In this document: positions 1 through 13,262 of the stretch, piece after piece
Layout: every line of letters begins with the position of its first letter
Numbering within the stretch: position 1 is the stretch's first letter
NCBI GenBank assembly: GCA_029287615.1
Contig: JARFQV010000062.1
Location: 1-32,554, forward strand
Direction: 5' to 3'
DNA: 32,554 nucleotides
Source: Pseudomonadota bacterium
GTDB taxonomy: Bacteria; Pseudomonadota; Gammaproteobacteria; UBA9214
The notes under the pieces: model-generated
Seen by the model: only the letters and a program-made list of their open reading frames with translations
What the model was told of the DNA's origin: nothing
The model's database searches: none
Position numbers and translations under genes: made by a program

Positions 1-1541
1 GCATGATCAACCCTGACCTGCATATCCAGATAGGGCTCTCCTGCGCCATCCGGCACATCAAGAATCAGACGACTGCGAGCCTCCAGGCCGTCGGCACGCA
101 GACCGATCTCTGCTGCGCCTATGCGCAGGCTGTCGGCGAATCGCTGCCATTGCACAATCCCCTTGATACGATCGAAATGCAGTGCCTCGCTGAAAAAGCC
201 GGGCTCATCAATCAGCACATTACGACTGTAAATCTCGACCGCCCCCTGGTTGGCTGTACCGCGCATTACGCCATCGAGACCGGAAAATCCGGGCATTCCC
301 TTCCATGCCTGATTGCCGAAATCATGAAACTTAGCCTGAAATGACAATCCGGTAATCCTGTCATCCCGCTTGCTGAAACTTACATGAACCCCGTCCAGCT
401 CACCCTCCGGCTGCAGTGCGGCAAGCTGCTCACGCAAGCCTTCACCAGTCATCGGCATCGCCAGCAGCAAACGGCTTGCATCCCGAAGATTGACATGATC
501 GGCAATACAGGTGACAGATTCACTACCATCTTCTAGTTGCTGCATTGCCAGCGATAAATCCATCTCCCTGAGCGTCTGCCCGTTGCGCACGATGGACAGG
601 CGCTCGATGGAAAGCTGCCGGATAGAATCTTTCTGCCGCCAGGCAACCAGGCCACCCAGTCGCTCGGCATCAAAGGCAATCGATCCGGAAACGTCTGCAT
701 CGTGTACCCTGATACCGCTCACATCGAGCTCCGCAATAACACGCTGGAGCCTTGTGTCCGCGATATCAAACCACAGCCGGGTATCCATCGTTCCCGAAAA
801 CAGGAACGGGAGATCCGCATACATCCCGATCTGCCTGCTAAGCTCCCCCAGTGACACCGACATGGCCCGGACATACACCCTTCCATTCCATGGCACATGG
901 TCAACCGATCCCCTGAGGTCTGCCTGAAAATCCAGCCGCATTCCCAGCTGTTCGGGCAACCGCACGTATCCACTCACGCGATGACTGGTATCGCTGTTTT
1001 GAAGGGTAATATTGACGTCGGAGAAGCGCGCCGGGTCATCCTCTTCGGACCCCCGGTACAAGTTGATGGTACTCTGTAAAAGAGTAATTCTGTGCTGCCC
1101 AAGTAACCACCGGGCTACTTCTTCGGGTGGAGTTGTCGATGAAAAATTCTTCAGCCTGAGATGACCGCTCTCATCCTGTACAAAATCCAGACTGGTTCCT
1201 ATAACGCTCACGCCGGCAAGCAGCACTTCCTGCTTGCTGATCAAACTCCACATATCCACAGCCAGCCAGATATGGTCGACTTCCAGCAGCAACTCCCCGT
1301 CGTCCGGGTCGGAAACCGTTATTCCACCGAGCTTGATTATCGGCCCGAGTCCCCGCCATGCCGCTTCCACATTATCAATGCGAACGGCGGCATGCAGAAA
1401 ATCGGCTGCTCTGTTCTCAATCTCGACACGGTAGTTGCTCACGGCCGGAATCCACAACCGGGCCACAGCAAGTGCGGTTGCCGTCAGAACCATGAATAAA
1501 ACAGTCAGCGTAACCAGCAGGGAAAAAACGCGACGGATCAT
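1..1541 (-). CDS. yhdP: YhdP family (AsmA-like, DUF3971) envelope protein, N-terminal part, truncated at left window edge
   Basis: Open minus frame from ATG at 1541 to the window edge; absent from the ORF track because no stop is in the window. Hand translation starts MIRRVFSLLVTLTVLFMVLTATALAVARLWIPAVSNYRVEIENRAADFLHAAVR (N-terminal TM segment). Immediately downstream of rng, as in the maf-rng-yhdP order of gammaproteobacteria. Confidence 0.8.
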   Translation of the reverse strand, partial: MIRRVFSLLVTLTVLFMVLTATALAVARLWIPAVSNYRVEIENRAADFLHAAVRIDNVEAAWRGLGPIIKLGGITVSDPDDGELLLEVDHIWLAVDMWSLISKQEVLLAGVSVIGTSLDFVQDESGHLRLKNFSSTTPPEEVARWLLGQHRITLLQSTINLYRGSEEDDPARFSDVNITLQNSDTSHRVSGYVRLPEQLGMRLDFQADLRGSVDHVPWNGRVYVRAMSVSLGELSRQIGMYADLPFLFSGTMDTRLWFDIADTRLQRVIAELDVSGIRVHDADVSGSIAFDAERLGGLVAWRQKDSIRQLSIERLSIVRNGQTLREMDLSLAMQQLEDGSESVTCIADHVNLRDASRLLLAMPMTGEGLREQLAALQPEGELDGVHVSFSKRDDRITGLSFQAKFHDFGNQAWKGMPGFSGLDGVMRGTANQGAVEIYSRNVLIDEPGFFSEALHFDRIKGIVQWQRFADSLRIGAAEIGLRADGLEARSRLILDVPDGAGEPYLDMQVRVDH

Positions 1542-1632
1542 GGCTGGGTAACAGGATACCCCCGGCAGGGCACCCGGAAATATTCCGGCCCTGGCAGGTC
1601 AGCGTGACCAGGATCCCCAAGGTCGATCAGTA

Positions 1633-3105
1633 TCACAATGGCACCACATCATACTGCTCCTGCGTATACAGGGCCTCTACCTGGAATTTGATTGGCTTGC
1701 CGATAAAGGCCTCCAGCTCCGCCAGACTGTCCGACTCCTCGTCGAGGAAGAGATCAACGACTTCCTGAGAGGCCAGAACCAGTAACTGCTGTGCGTCATA
1801 CTGCCTTGCTTCTCGCAGGATCTCCCTGAACAGTTCATAGCAGACGGTCTCGGCTGTCTTCAGAACCGATCTGCCACCGCAAGTTGTACAGGGCTCGCAA
1901 AGGATATGTTCCAGACTTTCCCGGGTTCTCTTGCGAGTCATCTGGACGAGCCCGAGAGAGGATACCTCGCTGATGTGGCTCTTCGCATGATCCTTGTCAA
2001 GGCTCTTTTCCAGCGCCCTCAGTACCTGTCGCTTGTGTTCCTCCTGCATCATATCGATAAAGTCTACGATGATTATCCCACCCAGGTTTCTCAGTCTTAG
2101 CTGGCGCGCAATTGCCTGTGCGGCTTCCAGGTTGGTCTTGAAGATGGTTTCCTCGAGATTCCGGTGACCGACGTATCCGCCGGTATTGACGTCGATTGTG
2201 GTCATGGCTTCCGTCTGGTCGATGATGAGGTAACCACCTGACTTGAGCTGTACCTTGCGCTCCAGTGCCTTTTGTATTTCATCATCCACGCCATATAAAT
2301 CGAATATCGGTCTTTCACCGGGATAATATTCCACCTGCGCGGGTAATTCAGGAATATACTGCTCGACAAACTGTATTATACGCTGATAGCTTTCCCGTGA
2401 ATCTATTCTGACCTTCTCCACGTCGGCATCCAGAAGATCGCGCATCACCCGCTGCGGTAATGGCAGGTCTTCGTAGATAATGGAGTTCGGTGCGGCATCT
2501 GCATGGCGATTGTGTATGGAGTCCCACAATTTGCGAAGGAAAACCATGTCGGCAAGCAGGGCGTCTCTGCTGACGCCTTCGGCAGCCGTCCGGACGATGT
2601 ATCCGCCATTCTTGTCATCCGGCAACGACTCCTGGATGATAGCCTTCAGACGGTCACGCTCGGCCTCGTCCTCGATCTTCTGCGATACCCCGATAGATCT
2701 TACCTTCGCCATAAATACCAGGTAGCGGGAAGGAATGGTTATCTGTGTAGTCAGACGGGCACCCTTTGTACCCAGAGGGTCCTTGATAACCTGTACCAGC
2801 ACATCCTGGCCTTCATAAAGAAGTTTCGCAATAGCGTCCTCGGTGTGTAAATTCTCCGCATCGGGATCATCTACGGTTCTGGAGACAACGTCGGAGGCAT
2901 GCAGAAACGCCGCTCTCTCCAGACCAATATCGACAAAGGCTGCCTGCATACCGGGCAATACACGGCACACGCGACCCTTATAGATATTACCGACAATTCC
3001 CAGTCGCCTGGCCCTCTCGACACATACCTCCTGTAACATCCCGTTTTCCACCACTGCGACCCTCGTTTCGCGCGGTGTAACGTTAATCAGTATCTCTTCG
3101 CTCAT
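1633..3105 (-). CDS. rng: Ribonuclease G
   Basis: 490 aa; MSEEILINVTPRETRVAVVENGMLQEVCVERARRLGIVGNIYKGRVCRVLPGMQAAFVDIGLERAAFLH (S1-like domain), IDQTEAMTTIDVNTGGYVG and CTTCGGRS motifs typical of RNase E/G. Confidence 0.97.
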   Translation of the reverse strand: MSEEILINVTPRETRVAVVENGMLQEVCVERARRLGIVGNIYKGRVCRVLPGMQAAFVDIGLERAAFLHASDVVSRTVDDPDAENLHTEDAIAKLLYEGQDVLVQVIKDPLGTKGARLTTQITIPSRYLVFMAKVRSIGVSQKIEDEAERDRLKAIIQESLPDDKNGGYIVRTAAEGVSRDALLADMVFLRKLWDSIHNRHADAAPNSIIYEDLPLPQRVMRDLLDADVEKVRIDSRESYQRIIQFVEQYIPELPAQVEYYPGERPIFDLYGVDDEIQKALERKVQLKSGGYLIIDQTEAMTTIDVNTGGYVGHRNLEETIFKTNLEAAQAIARQLRLRNLGGIIIVDFIDMMQEEHKRQVLRALEKSLDKDHAKSHISEVSSLGLVQMTRKRTRESLEHILCEPCTTCGGRSVLKTAETVCYELFREILREARQYDAQQLLVLASQEVVDLFLDEESDSLAELEAFIGKPIKFQVEALYTQEQYDVVPL

Positions 3106-3153
3106 GACCTGGCCTTGAAGACAATCATTCCGGTTACCATTACATTCACAGAT

Positions 3154-3747
3154 TTATTCATGTCCAGAGAGTATATCAATGCCGTTCCCCCTCAGGAGGT
3201 CAGCCGTCTCGGCCAGTGGAAGCCCCATAACCGCCGAGTAACTGCCTTCAAGGCGCGTGACAAAGATGGCAGCAATCCCCTGTATGGCATACGCACCTGC
3301 CTTGTCTGCCGGTTCTCCGGTGTCCCAGTAGGCCGCACACTCACCGGCTTGAAGGGCACGAAAACTCACGGAACTGATATTGGTTCGCACCTCTACCCTC
3401 TTTCCCGCTACTGCAACCGCGCTGAGCACCTGATGCGTTCGCCCTGATAGTCTTTGCAACATCCGAATGCCGTCTTCCCGGTCCCTGGGCTTGCCGAGCA
3501 CCTCATCATCGATCAGGACAACGGTATCTGCCCCAAGCACCGGCAATCCATTGTCGGCAGGCAGTTGCCGGAGCCCTGAACGCGCCTTCAGCACCGCAAG
3601 CCGCCGGATATGATCCTGTGGAGATTCCTGACCCTGTCGTGCTTCATCCACGTCCACATCGAGAACCCGGTATGTCAGCCCTAGCTGCGAAAGCAGTTCC
3701 CTGCGCCGTGGTGAGGAAGAGGCAAGATACAATTGCGGATCTTTCAT
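3154..3747 (-). CDS. maf: Maf family nucleotide pyrophosphatase (YhdE type)
   Basis: 197 aa; LYLASSSPRRRELLSQLG, LGADTVV, GSYSAVMGLPL motifs; upstream of rng. Confidence 0.95.
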   Translation of the reverse strand: MKDPQLYLASSSPRRRELLSQLGLTYRVLDVDVDEARQGQESPQDHIRRLAVLKARSGLRQLPADNGLPVLGADTVVLIDDEVLGKPRDREDGIRMLQRLSGRTHQVLSAVAVAGKRVEVRTNISSVSFRALQAGECAAYWDTGEPADKAGAYAIQGIAAIFVTRLEGSYSAVMGLPLAETADLLRGNGIDILSGHE

Positions 3748-3759
3748 GAACAGTATCCA

Positions 3760-4227
3760 TTATCGATGATAGGGATGCCCTGTGTGGATCGTCCAGGCCC
3801 GATAGATTTGTTCAGCTATCACGATACGTACCAGTGGATGCGGCAATGTGAGCGGGGACAGTGACCAGGTAAAATCGGCGCGTTGCCGGCATTCCTCCGA
3901 CAGGCCGTCCGGTCCACCGACCAGCAATGCGACATCAGCACCGGATCCCAGCCAGCCTTCCAGGCTGTCCGCAAGCTTCGCAGTGCTCCAGTATTCCCCT
4001 CCGACTTCCAGGGCACCAACCAGACAGCCCTTTGGCAGAGCCTTCAGGATACGCTTTCCTTCTTCTTCTTTCGGCCGCCGCGCATCACCTTTCCTGTTCC
4101 TGCGTGCCGTTGCGATTTCCACCAGGCGCAAGGTGCATTCACCGGATAAACGTCTTGCGTATTCATCATACCCCTTGTTTACCCAGTCGGGCAGTCTGTT
4201 GCCGACGGCAATCAGATGTATCTGCAT
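3760..4227 (-). CDS. rlmH: 23S rRNA (pseudouridine1915-N3)-methyltransferase RlmH
   Basis: 155 aa; LLVGGPDGL and LSPLTLPHPLVRIVIAEQIYRAWTIHTGHPYHR C-terminal signature. Confidence 0.97.
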   Translation of the reverse strand: MQIHLIAVGNRLPDWVNKGYDEYARRLSGECTLRLVEIATARRNRKGDARRPKEEEGKRILKALPKGCLVGALEVGGEYWSTAKLADSLEGWLGSGADVALLVGGPDGLSEECRQRADFTWSLSPLTLPHPLVRIVIAEQIYRAWTIHTGHPYHR

Positions 4228-4284
4228 CTTTCACCAGTTCCATGCAGTCTTCTGATGAGCACAAATCTCTATACAGGCAACGAC

Positions 4285-4644
4285 CTAGGCGGTTGGGTCC
4301 TTTGCCCGCTTTGCATCTGAACCACCCACGGACCAGAGCTTTTCCAGGTCATAGAACTCCCTTACCGAAGGCTGCATTACGTGCACCACCACGTCTCCGA
4401 GATCCACGAGAATCCACTCGCCCTCCCGTTCACCCTCGATGCCGATTGGGTGGACACCTGCCTTCTTTGATTCCCTCACCAGATTATCAGCAAGGGCACG
4501 AACATGTCGTGATGAGGTTCCGCTTACGATTACCATAATGTCGGTGATGGATGTAGAGTGGCGGACATCGAGTACCTTCAGGTCTACACCCTTGACATCC
4601 TCCAGCGCATCGATAACCAGTTTCAGCAAATTTTCATCCTGCAT
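4285..4644 (-). CDS. rsfS: Ribosomal silencing factor RsfS
   Basis: 119 aa; IDALEDVKGVDLKVLDVRHSTSITDIMVIVSGTSSRHVRALADNL; next to rlmH and nadD. Confidence 0.95.
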   Translation of the reverse strand: MQDENLLKLVIDALEDVKGVDLKVLDVRHSTSITDIMVIVSGTSSRHVRALADNLVRESKKAGVHPIGIEGEREGEWILVDLGDVVVHVMQPSVREFYDLEKLWSVGGSDAKRAKDPTA

Positions 4645-4996
4645 CAGATTCTGTTCCTGTCCCGGATACCATGGATATGCCAGACTGGTATCAATATGAA
4701 TGTGACTATTTATTCGCAGTACACAACCCGGGACGTTCTGATCGTCAAGGGCTCTGGATTGATTGCTCCCTACACAGTATCACGCCGGTGCGACGCTGCA
4801 GGCATCCTGAATCGCACCCGGCCGACTCTTTGCGTACAGTTTGCCAGGCCTGCGTCTATGAGCTGTACCCCTGTTCAAATACAGCTGTCACGGTTGCCGG
4901 AGACGGGGATGGCCTGAAATAGTTGCACCGGATTCAGGGATCAGGCAGGGACTTCTCATCGCGAAAATAAACGCAGACATGGAAAATACCCGGTCA

Positions 4997-5626
4997 TCAC
5001 TGGTATATACCTTCGGCTTCTATGATTGTCAGTACAGCGTCCGGCAACAGGAATCGGGGACTTTTTCCGTGCAGGAGCATATCCCGAATCGCGGTAGCCG
5101 ATATGTCCATCTGCGTTACTTCCTGGTACAGGATGTATCCGGAGGATTTCCTGCACAGATCCTGCCTGTCCGATACGAGCCTCTCCCGTGCGATCCTGCC
5201 CATGACGCCTTCCACCGGGACAGTACGCCCCGGGCGCAGCATGGCAACCACATGACACAGGTCGAGCAAGTCCTGCCATCGATGCCACTCGGGCAATTGC
5301 AGGAACGCATCCATCCCGATAATCAGACACAGCGGGATATCACCAAGTTCCTCACGAAACGATAACAGCGTGTCGTAGGTATAGGACGCCCCATCACGCT
5401 CCAGCTCGCGTGAATCGACAATCAGCCGCGGCTCATGCCTCACCGCTTCCTGCAGCATCATCAGGCGCTGGGATGGATTCGCATGTGGCCGGGGCCGATG
5501 TGGTGGAATATGGCACGGGATAAGTCGCAGCTCATCGAGTTCCAGTGCCTGCAGGATTTCCAGGCCGGGGCGCAGATGACCGAAGTGCACGGGGTCGAAG
5601 GTCCCGCCCATAATGCCTGTAATCAT
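4997..5626 (-). CDS. nadD: Nicotinate-nucleotide adenylyltransferase
   Basis: 209 aa; GIMGGTFDPVHFGHLRPGLE nucleotidyltransferase motif, ISATAIRDML C-terminal motif. Confidence 0.95.
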   Translation of the reverse strand: MITGIMGGTFDPVHFGHLRPGLEILQALELDELRLIPCHIPPHRPRPHANPSQRLMMLQEAVRHEPRLIVDSRELERDGASYTYDTLLSFREELGDIPLCLIIGMDAFLQLPEWHRWQDLLDLCHVVAMLRPGRTVPVEGVMGRIARERLVSDRQDLCRKSSGYILYQEVTQMDISATAIRDMLLHGKSPRFLLPDAVLTIIEAEGIYQ

Positions 5627-5693
5627 GGCACTCGATCACAGCTTGCGTACGAGTACTTCAGTCGCATTTAAAAGAAGAATCCGGACATATGAA

Positions 5694-6977
5694 CTATGCC
5701 CGTATATGCCCGTCCCCGAGTACGATGTATTTCTGGGTCGTCAGTCCTTCCAGTCCAACGGGTCCCCTTGCATGCAACTTGTCTGTGCTGATGCCGATCT
5801 CGGCGCCCAGGCCATATTCAAAGCCATCCGCAAAACGGCTGGATGCGTTGACCATCACGGAACTCGAGTCAACCTCGCGAAGAAAACGCCGCGCCTTGCC
5901 GAGGTCCTCCGTGACGATAACATCGGTATGTTGCGAGCCATGTCTCGCGATATGATCAATGGCACCATCGAGATCGTCTACGATACGTACCGACAGTATC
6001 GGGGCAAGGTATTCCGTATCCCAGTCATCTGGTGAGGCGGCCTTGATGTCGCCCAGTAACTGGCGGGTACGCTCGCAACCACGCAATTCAACGCCAGCCT
6101 CCCGATACTGTGCCGCCAGGCCGGGTAGCACACGTCCGGAAATGCCTTCTGCAACCAGCAGGGTTTCCATAGTATTGCAGGTACCGTAACGCTGGGTCTT
6201 CGCGTTATACGCGATTCTGTCCGCCTTTCCGGGATCCGCATCATCATCGATATACACGTGGCAAACTCCGTGCAGGTGCTTGATCACCGGAACCAGCGAA
6301 TCCTTGCTGACGCGTTCGATCAGCCCCTTGCCGCCTCGCGGCACGATAACATCCACCATGCCCTTCATGCGCAGCAACTCGCCAACAGCCATCCTGTCCA
6401 CTGTCTTGACAACCTGCACCGCATCCCTGGTCATACCAGCGGCATAAAGCCCCTCGTGGATACAGGCAGCCAGCGCCTGGTTGGAGTGGATTGCCTCCGA
6501 GCCACCACGCAGTATGGCTGCATTTCCGGCCTTCAGGCAGAGCCCGGCTGCATCCACCGTAACATTGGGGCGAGACTCGTAAATGATACCGATTACGCCG
6601 AGAGGAACCCGCATGCGGCCTACCTGAATACCGGAAGGACGGTAGTGCAAATCGGAGACGCTGCCAACCGGATCCTCCAGTACCGCTATCTGGCGCAATC
6701 CTTCCGCCATATCCGCAATTCGAGACGGGTTCAGCTCCAGCCGGTCCAGCAGGGCAGCATCGAGATCATGCTGTTCACCGGACTGCAGGTCCTTCCGGTT
6801 CTCGTCGAGCAAATGCTCGGCCGAAACCTCGATGGTATCCGCAATCGCCCGTAACGCACTGTTTTTCAAACGTGATTCGGCGCGACCGGTCTCCCTGGCC
6901 GCTGCCTTGGCGCGATCACCAACCTCTTTCATGTATCCCGGTACATCCAGATCCAGGCTTTGTGCATTCACACTCAT
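5694..6977 (-). CDS. proA: Glutamate-5-semialdehyde dehydrogenase (gamma-glutamyl phosphate reductase)
   Basis: 427 aa; [68 protein letters not shown]. Confidence 0.97.
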   Translation of the reverse strand: MSVNAQSLDLDVPGYMKEVGDRAKAAARETGRAESRLKNSALRAIADTIEVSAEHLLDENRKDLQSGEQHDLDAALLDRLELNPSRIADMAEGLRQIAVLEDPVGSVSDLHYRPSGIQVGRMRVPLGVIGIIYESRPNVTVDAAGLCLKAGNAAILRGGSEAIHSNQALAACIHEGLYAAGMTRDAVQVVKTVDRMAVGELLRMKGMVDVIVPRGGKGLIERVSKDSLVPVIKHLHGVCHVYIDDDADPGKADRIAYNAKTQRYGTCNTMETLLVAEGISGRVLPGLAAQYREAGVELRGCERTRQLLGDIKAASPDDWDTEYLAPILSVRIVDDLDGAIDHIARHGSQHTDVIVTEDLGKARRFLREVDSSSVMVNASSRFADGFEYGLGAEIGISTDKLHARGPVGLEGLTTQKYIVLGDGHIRA

Positions 6978-7004
6978 TCAATCAGTCCGTTTCAATTACC
7001 CTGG

Positions 7005-8033
7005 TTAACTCACTGCTGCCGGTAAAACAGCGTGCCCGGCGATCCTCATGGTCAATTGTACCAGTTCATCCCAGGCGTTTCCCGCGGCCTGCCCCTTGAT
7101 GACCAGATCCAGTCGGGCACAGCAGCGCTGCATGGATCGCCATTCGCCCACCCCGTACCGGGCCAGGGCCTTACCCACAACTTTCTTGCGGGAATCCCAA
7201 ATCCGGTACTGCGTCATCACCCTGGAAACCGGCTCACCGCCGGCAATGGCCGCTGCCATGCCGGCCAGGCTTCGCAACTCCCTTGCCAGGGCCCAGAGGA
7301 CGAGGACCGGCTCCAGACCCTCTCCGCGCAAACCCTGCAGGATACGCAGACCCCGCACCGCATCCCCGGCAAGGGCACAATCCACCAGTCTGAAGACATC
7401 GAACCTGGCACTGTCGGTCACCATGGCACCGATATCCTCGATATCCACCGGTCCCTCACCCTGCAGGAGTTGCAGCTTATCGATCTCCTGGGCGCAGGCC
7501 AGCAGATTACCCTCCACCCGTTCGGCGAGCAGCGTGGCCGCCTCCGGAGTAGGCTGCAGACCCCTGGCCTTCATCCGCCGGGATATCCAGACCGGGAGAT
7601 GCTCTCTGTCGACCGGCCATATAAAGATCACCATACCAGCCTGATCGAGCACCTGTACCCACTTGCTCTTCCGGGCTGCCGGTTCCAGTTTACCGGCGAT
7701 GACCAGCAATATCGCATCATCAGGCGGGCGGCCGGCATATGCCTTCAATGCCCGGGCCCCCTGCTCTCCGGGTTTGCCCGACGGCATCCTCAGTTCGAAC
7801 AACCTCCGCTCGGAAAACAGGGACAGGCTGGAAGCCTCGGATCCCAGGCTATTCCAGTCGAAACCTGGCTCGACATCGAATACCTGACGGTCTGAATATC
7901 CCTGCTTGCGTGCGTGCCGGCGCACCGAATCCGCTGCCTCGTTGACCAGCAGGGTTTCCTCACCACTGATGAAGATAACCGGCGGCAGCTGTTTCTGCAG
8001 CCCTGACTCAAGTTGTTCCGCACGGATCTGCAT
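7005..8033 (-). CDS. holA: DNA polymerase III subunit delta
   Basis: 342 aa; LPPVIFISGEETLLVNEAADSVRRHARKQGY; between lptE and the proA-nadD block. Confidence 0.93.
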   Translation of the reverse strand: MQIRAEQLESGLQKQLPPVIFISGEETLLVNEAADSVRRHARKQGYSDRQVFDVEPGFDWNSLGSEASSLSLFSERRLFELRMPSGKPGEQGARALKAYAGRPPDDAILLVIAGKLEPAARKSKWVQVLDQAGMVIFIWPVDREHLPVWISRRMKARGLQPTPEAATLLAERVEGNLLACAQEIDKLQLLQGEGPVDIEDIGAMVTDSARFDVFRLVDCALAGDAVRGLRILQGLRGEGLEPVLVLWALARELRSLAGMAAAIAGGEPVSRVMTQYRIWDSRKKVVGKALARYGVGEWRSMQRCCARLDLVIKGQAAGNAWDELVQLTMRIAGHAVLPAAVS

Positions 8034-8050
8034 GAACGCCGCCCGGATCC

Positions 8051-11085
<3,035 letters not shown>

Positions 11086-11168
11086 TCATGACTACTGGCA
11101 AGCCGTTCCCATGAAATTATCACGGATGCAGGCTACACTAGGCGTATATTCCGGGTTTGGAGATCGAA

Positions 11169-11699
11169 ATGTCAGACACTGAGCACAAGTCATCAACGAC
11201 CGAGCAATCCACCGGCGCGTACAACCGCATGATGGAGCGCGTCAAATCTGCCATCGAGGATGCCGGAGAACAGGCCATTCCCGCGATGCAGAAGAATATC
11301 GAACATGCCAGGGACAAGGCCGTGGAACTGGGAGAGCTGACTCGCGAGGAGGCCGAGAAGATTGCCGACTACCTGAAACGCGATCTGCAGGATGCCGGCG
11401 AATTCCTGGCCAACACCGGACATGAGCTGGGTGACTGGTTACGATTTGACATCGACCTGATCGAAGATCGCCTGCTGGATATCCTCTCCCAGGTGACCGA
11501 CCGGACCAAGGTGGAACTGATGCAGTTCGAGCAGCAGTTCCGGGAGGGACCGGCCTATCGGACCGGGGAGATAACGGGTCCGGGAACCCTGATGTGCGAC
11601 CAGTGCGGGGAGTTGCTCCACTTTCACGCCACTGGACACATCCCCCCCTGCCCGCGCTGCAAATCAACCCATTACCACCGCTCCCGCAAAGAGACCTGA
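11169..11699 (+). CDS. ybeL: YbeL family zinc-ribbon protein (DUF1451)
   Basis: Helical N-terminal part plus C-terminal zinc ribbon CDQCGELLHFHATGHIPPCPRCKSTHYHR. ORF track starts at 11157; ATG 11169 has GGAG 6 nt upstream and is preferred. Adjacent and divergent to leuS. Confidence 0.85.
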   Translation: MSDTEHKSSTTEQSTGAYNRMMERVKSAIEDAGEQAIPAMQKNIEHARDKAVELGELTREEAEKIADYLKRDLQDAGEFLANTGHELGDWLRFDIDLIEDRLLDILSQVTDRTKVELMQFEQQFREGPAYRTGEITGPGTLMCDQCGELLHFHATGHIPPCPRCKSTHYHRSRKET

Positions 11700-11715
11700 C
11701 AACCGCGCACGGGTA

Positions 11716-13245
11716 TCATACGCTACCACCCGGTTCCGGCCGGCGCTTGCCGCGCCAGGTTCGCAGCAATCCGGCACACAGCAGCAGGAGTGCCAGTGTA
11801 ATCGCTGGCAGGTTGCCAGCCAGTACATAGGGCGTACTGCCCGTCCTGGGCAAGATCTCGGCAGTCACCGTCGCCGGTTCGAACTGACGGCTCCGGTCGA
11901 TAATCCTGCCATCGGGACCAATCACTGCCGAGATGCCCGTATTCGTCGCGCGCAACAGGTATCGGCCGGTCTCCAGCGCCCTCATACGAGCCATTTCGAG
12001 ATGCTGATGCGGTGCGAGTGAACGACCGAACCAGGCATCATTGCTGACGTTGACCAGGTAGGCTGCCTCCGGCAGGGAATGGATAACACCGGCCCCGAAG
12101 ATGATCTCGTAACAGATCGAACTGCCGACCGGGTATCCGCCCAGGCGTAACAGGGGCTGATCATCACCACCGGCGCTGAAATCTGCATTTGGCACGGCCA
12201 GGGCATCCAGTGAATCACCGATCAGGCCGCGCAGGGGCAGATATTCCCCGAAAGGCACCAGGTGACGTTTGTGGTAGAAGGCTCGCTCACCGTCGAGGCT
12301 CATCACCGCGTTGTAATAGTCCCAGCTGGACATATCCAGGACCGGGATCCCGGTAAGCAGACTTGCCGATATGCCACTGATCTCCTCTTCGATGTAGGGT
12401 AGCAGCGATTCCGAGATCTGGTGATAAAAGGCGGGTATCGCCGTTTCCGGCCAGACAATGATGTCACTGCCGCCGCCCTGCCGGAGAGTCAGTTCCAGGT
12501 ACTGTTCTATGGTGGCGCTGAACTGTTCCGGCGCCCATTTTTCTTCCTGGGGGATATTTCCCTGAACCAGGGTAACGCGCAAGGCCTCCCCGTCCTCGAC
12601 TGTCCAGTCTACCTGCTTCAGCAGGTAGCCAGTGGACCAGAGCACCACCAGCAGCAACCCCCCATGCCAGCCAATCAACCGCCTGCCCATAGCCACCAGC
12701 AGACCGGCACTGAGCGCAACCGCCAGACCCACACCGTAGATGCCGGCAATCGGTGCAAACCCCGATAGGGGACTGTCTATCTGGCTATTGCCGACCTCCA
12801 GCCAGGGAAAACCGCTAAACAGCCAGCCGCGCAACCATTCTGCCAGCACCCATCCTGCCGGCATGATCAGCACCAGTCCCTCCCTGGTATTCGTGACCCG
12901 GCATCTATCAATCATATAACCGAGGACAGCGGGAAAAAGGGATAAATAGAATATCATCACCAGCATGATCAACACGGAGACAACCAGGTTGATATGTCCA
13001 TACTGATGAATACTGACATAGACCCAGGAGACACCGGCTCCAAAGAAGCCCAGACCGTAGGCGAAACCGATCCGCAAACCGGTGCTGGCACCGCCACGGT
13101 CCCAGAGCAGGAACAGGGCGGCAAGAGAAAGAATGGTGAAGGGAAACCAGCCCAAGGGAGCAAAGGCAGGCACTGCGATGGTCCCGGCCAACAGAGCGGA
13201 CATCACTGGCCAGCGCCCGAATAACATTGATAAGTGGGCTGTCAT
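11716..13245 (-). CDS. lnt: Apolipoprotein N-acyltransferase
   Basis: 509 aa; multiple TM segments plus nitrilase domain (VWPETAIPAFY, RHLVPFGEYLPLR, SICYEIIF, NVSNDAWFG). Confidence 0.96.
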   Translation of the reverse strand: MTAHLSMLFGRWPVMSALLAGTIAVPAFAPLGWFPFTILSLAALFLLWDRGGASTGLRIGFAYGLGFFGAGVSWVYVSIHQYGHINLVVSVLIMLVMIFYLSLFPAVLGYMIDRCRVTNTREGLVLIMPAGWVLAEWLRGWLFSGFPWLEVGNSQIDSPLSGFAPIAGIYGVGLAVALSAGLLVAMGRRLIGWHGGLLLVVLWSTGYLLKQVDWTVEDGEALRVTLVQGNIPQEEKWAPEQFSATIEQYLELTLRQGGGSDIIVWPETAIPAFYHQISESLLPYIEEEISGISASLLTGIPVLDMSSWDYYNAVMSLDGERAFYHKRHLVPFGEYLPLRGLIGDSLDALAVPNADFSAGGDDQPLLRLGGYPVGSSICYEIIFGAGVIHSLPEAAYLVNVSNDAWFGRSLAPHQHLEMARMRALETGRYLLRATNTGISAVIGPDGRIIDRSRQFEPATVTAEILPRTGSTPYVLAGNLPAITLALLLLCAGLLRTWRGKRRPEPGGSV

Positions 13246-13262
13246 TCGAACCGATGGGGCAA

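Noticed and set aside
5694-6977. proA inserted between holA and nadD as an unusual gene order
   Set aside because: proA next to nadD is a known arrangement in pseudomonads and other gammaproteobacteria.
7032-7895. 287-aa + strand ORF opposite holA
   Set aside because: Antisense to a well-supported holA CDS; low-complexity, Pro/Gln/His-rich translation typical of GC-rich antisense frames.
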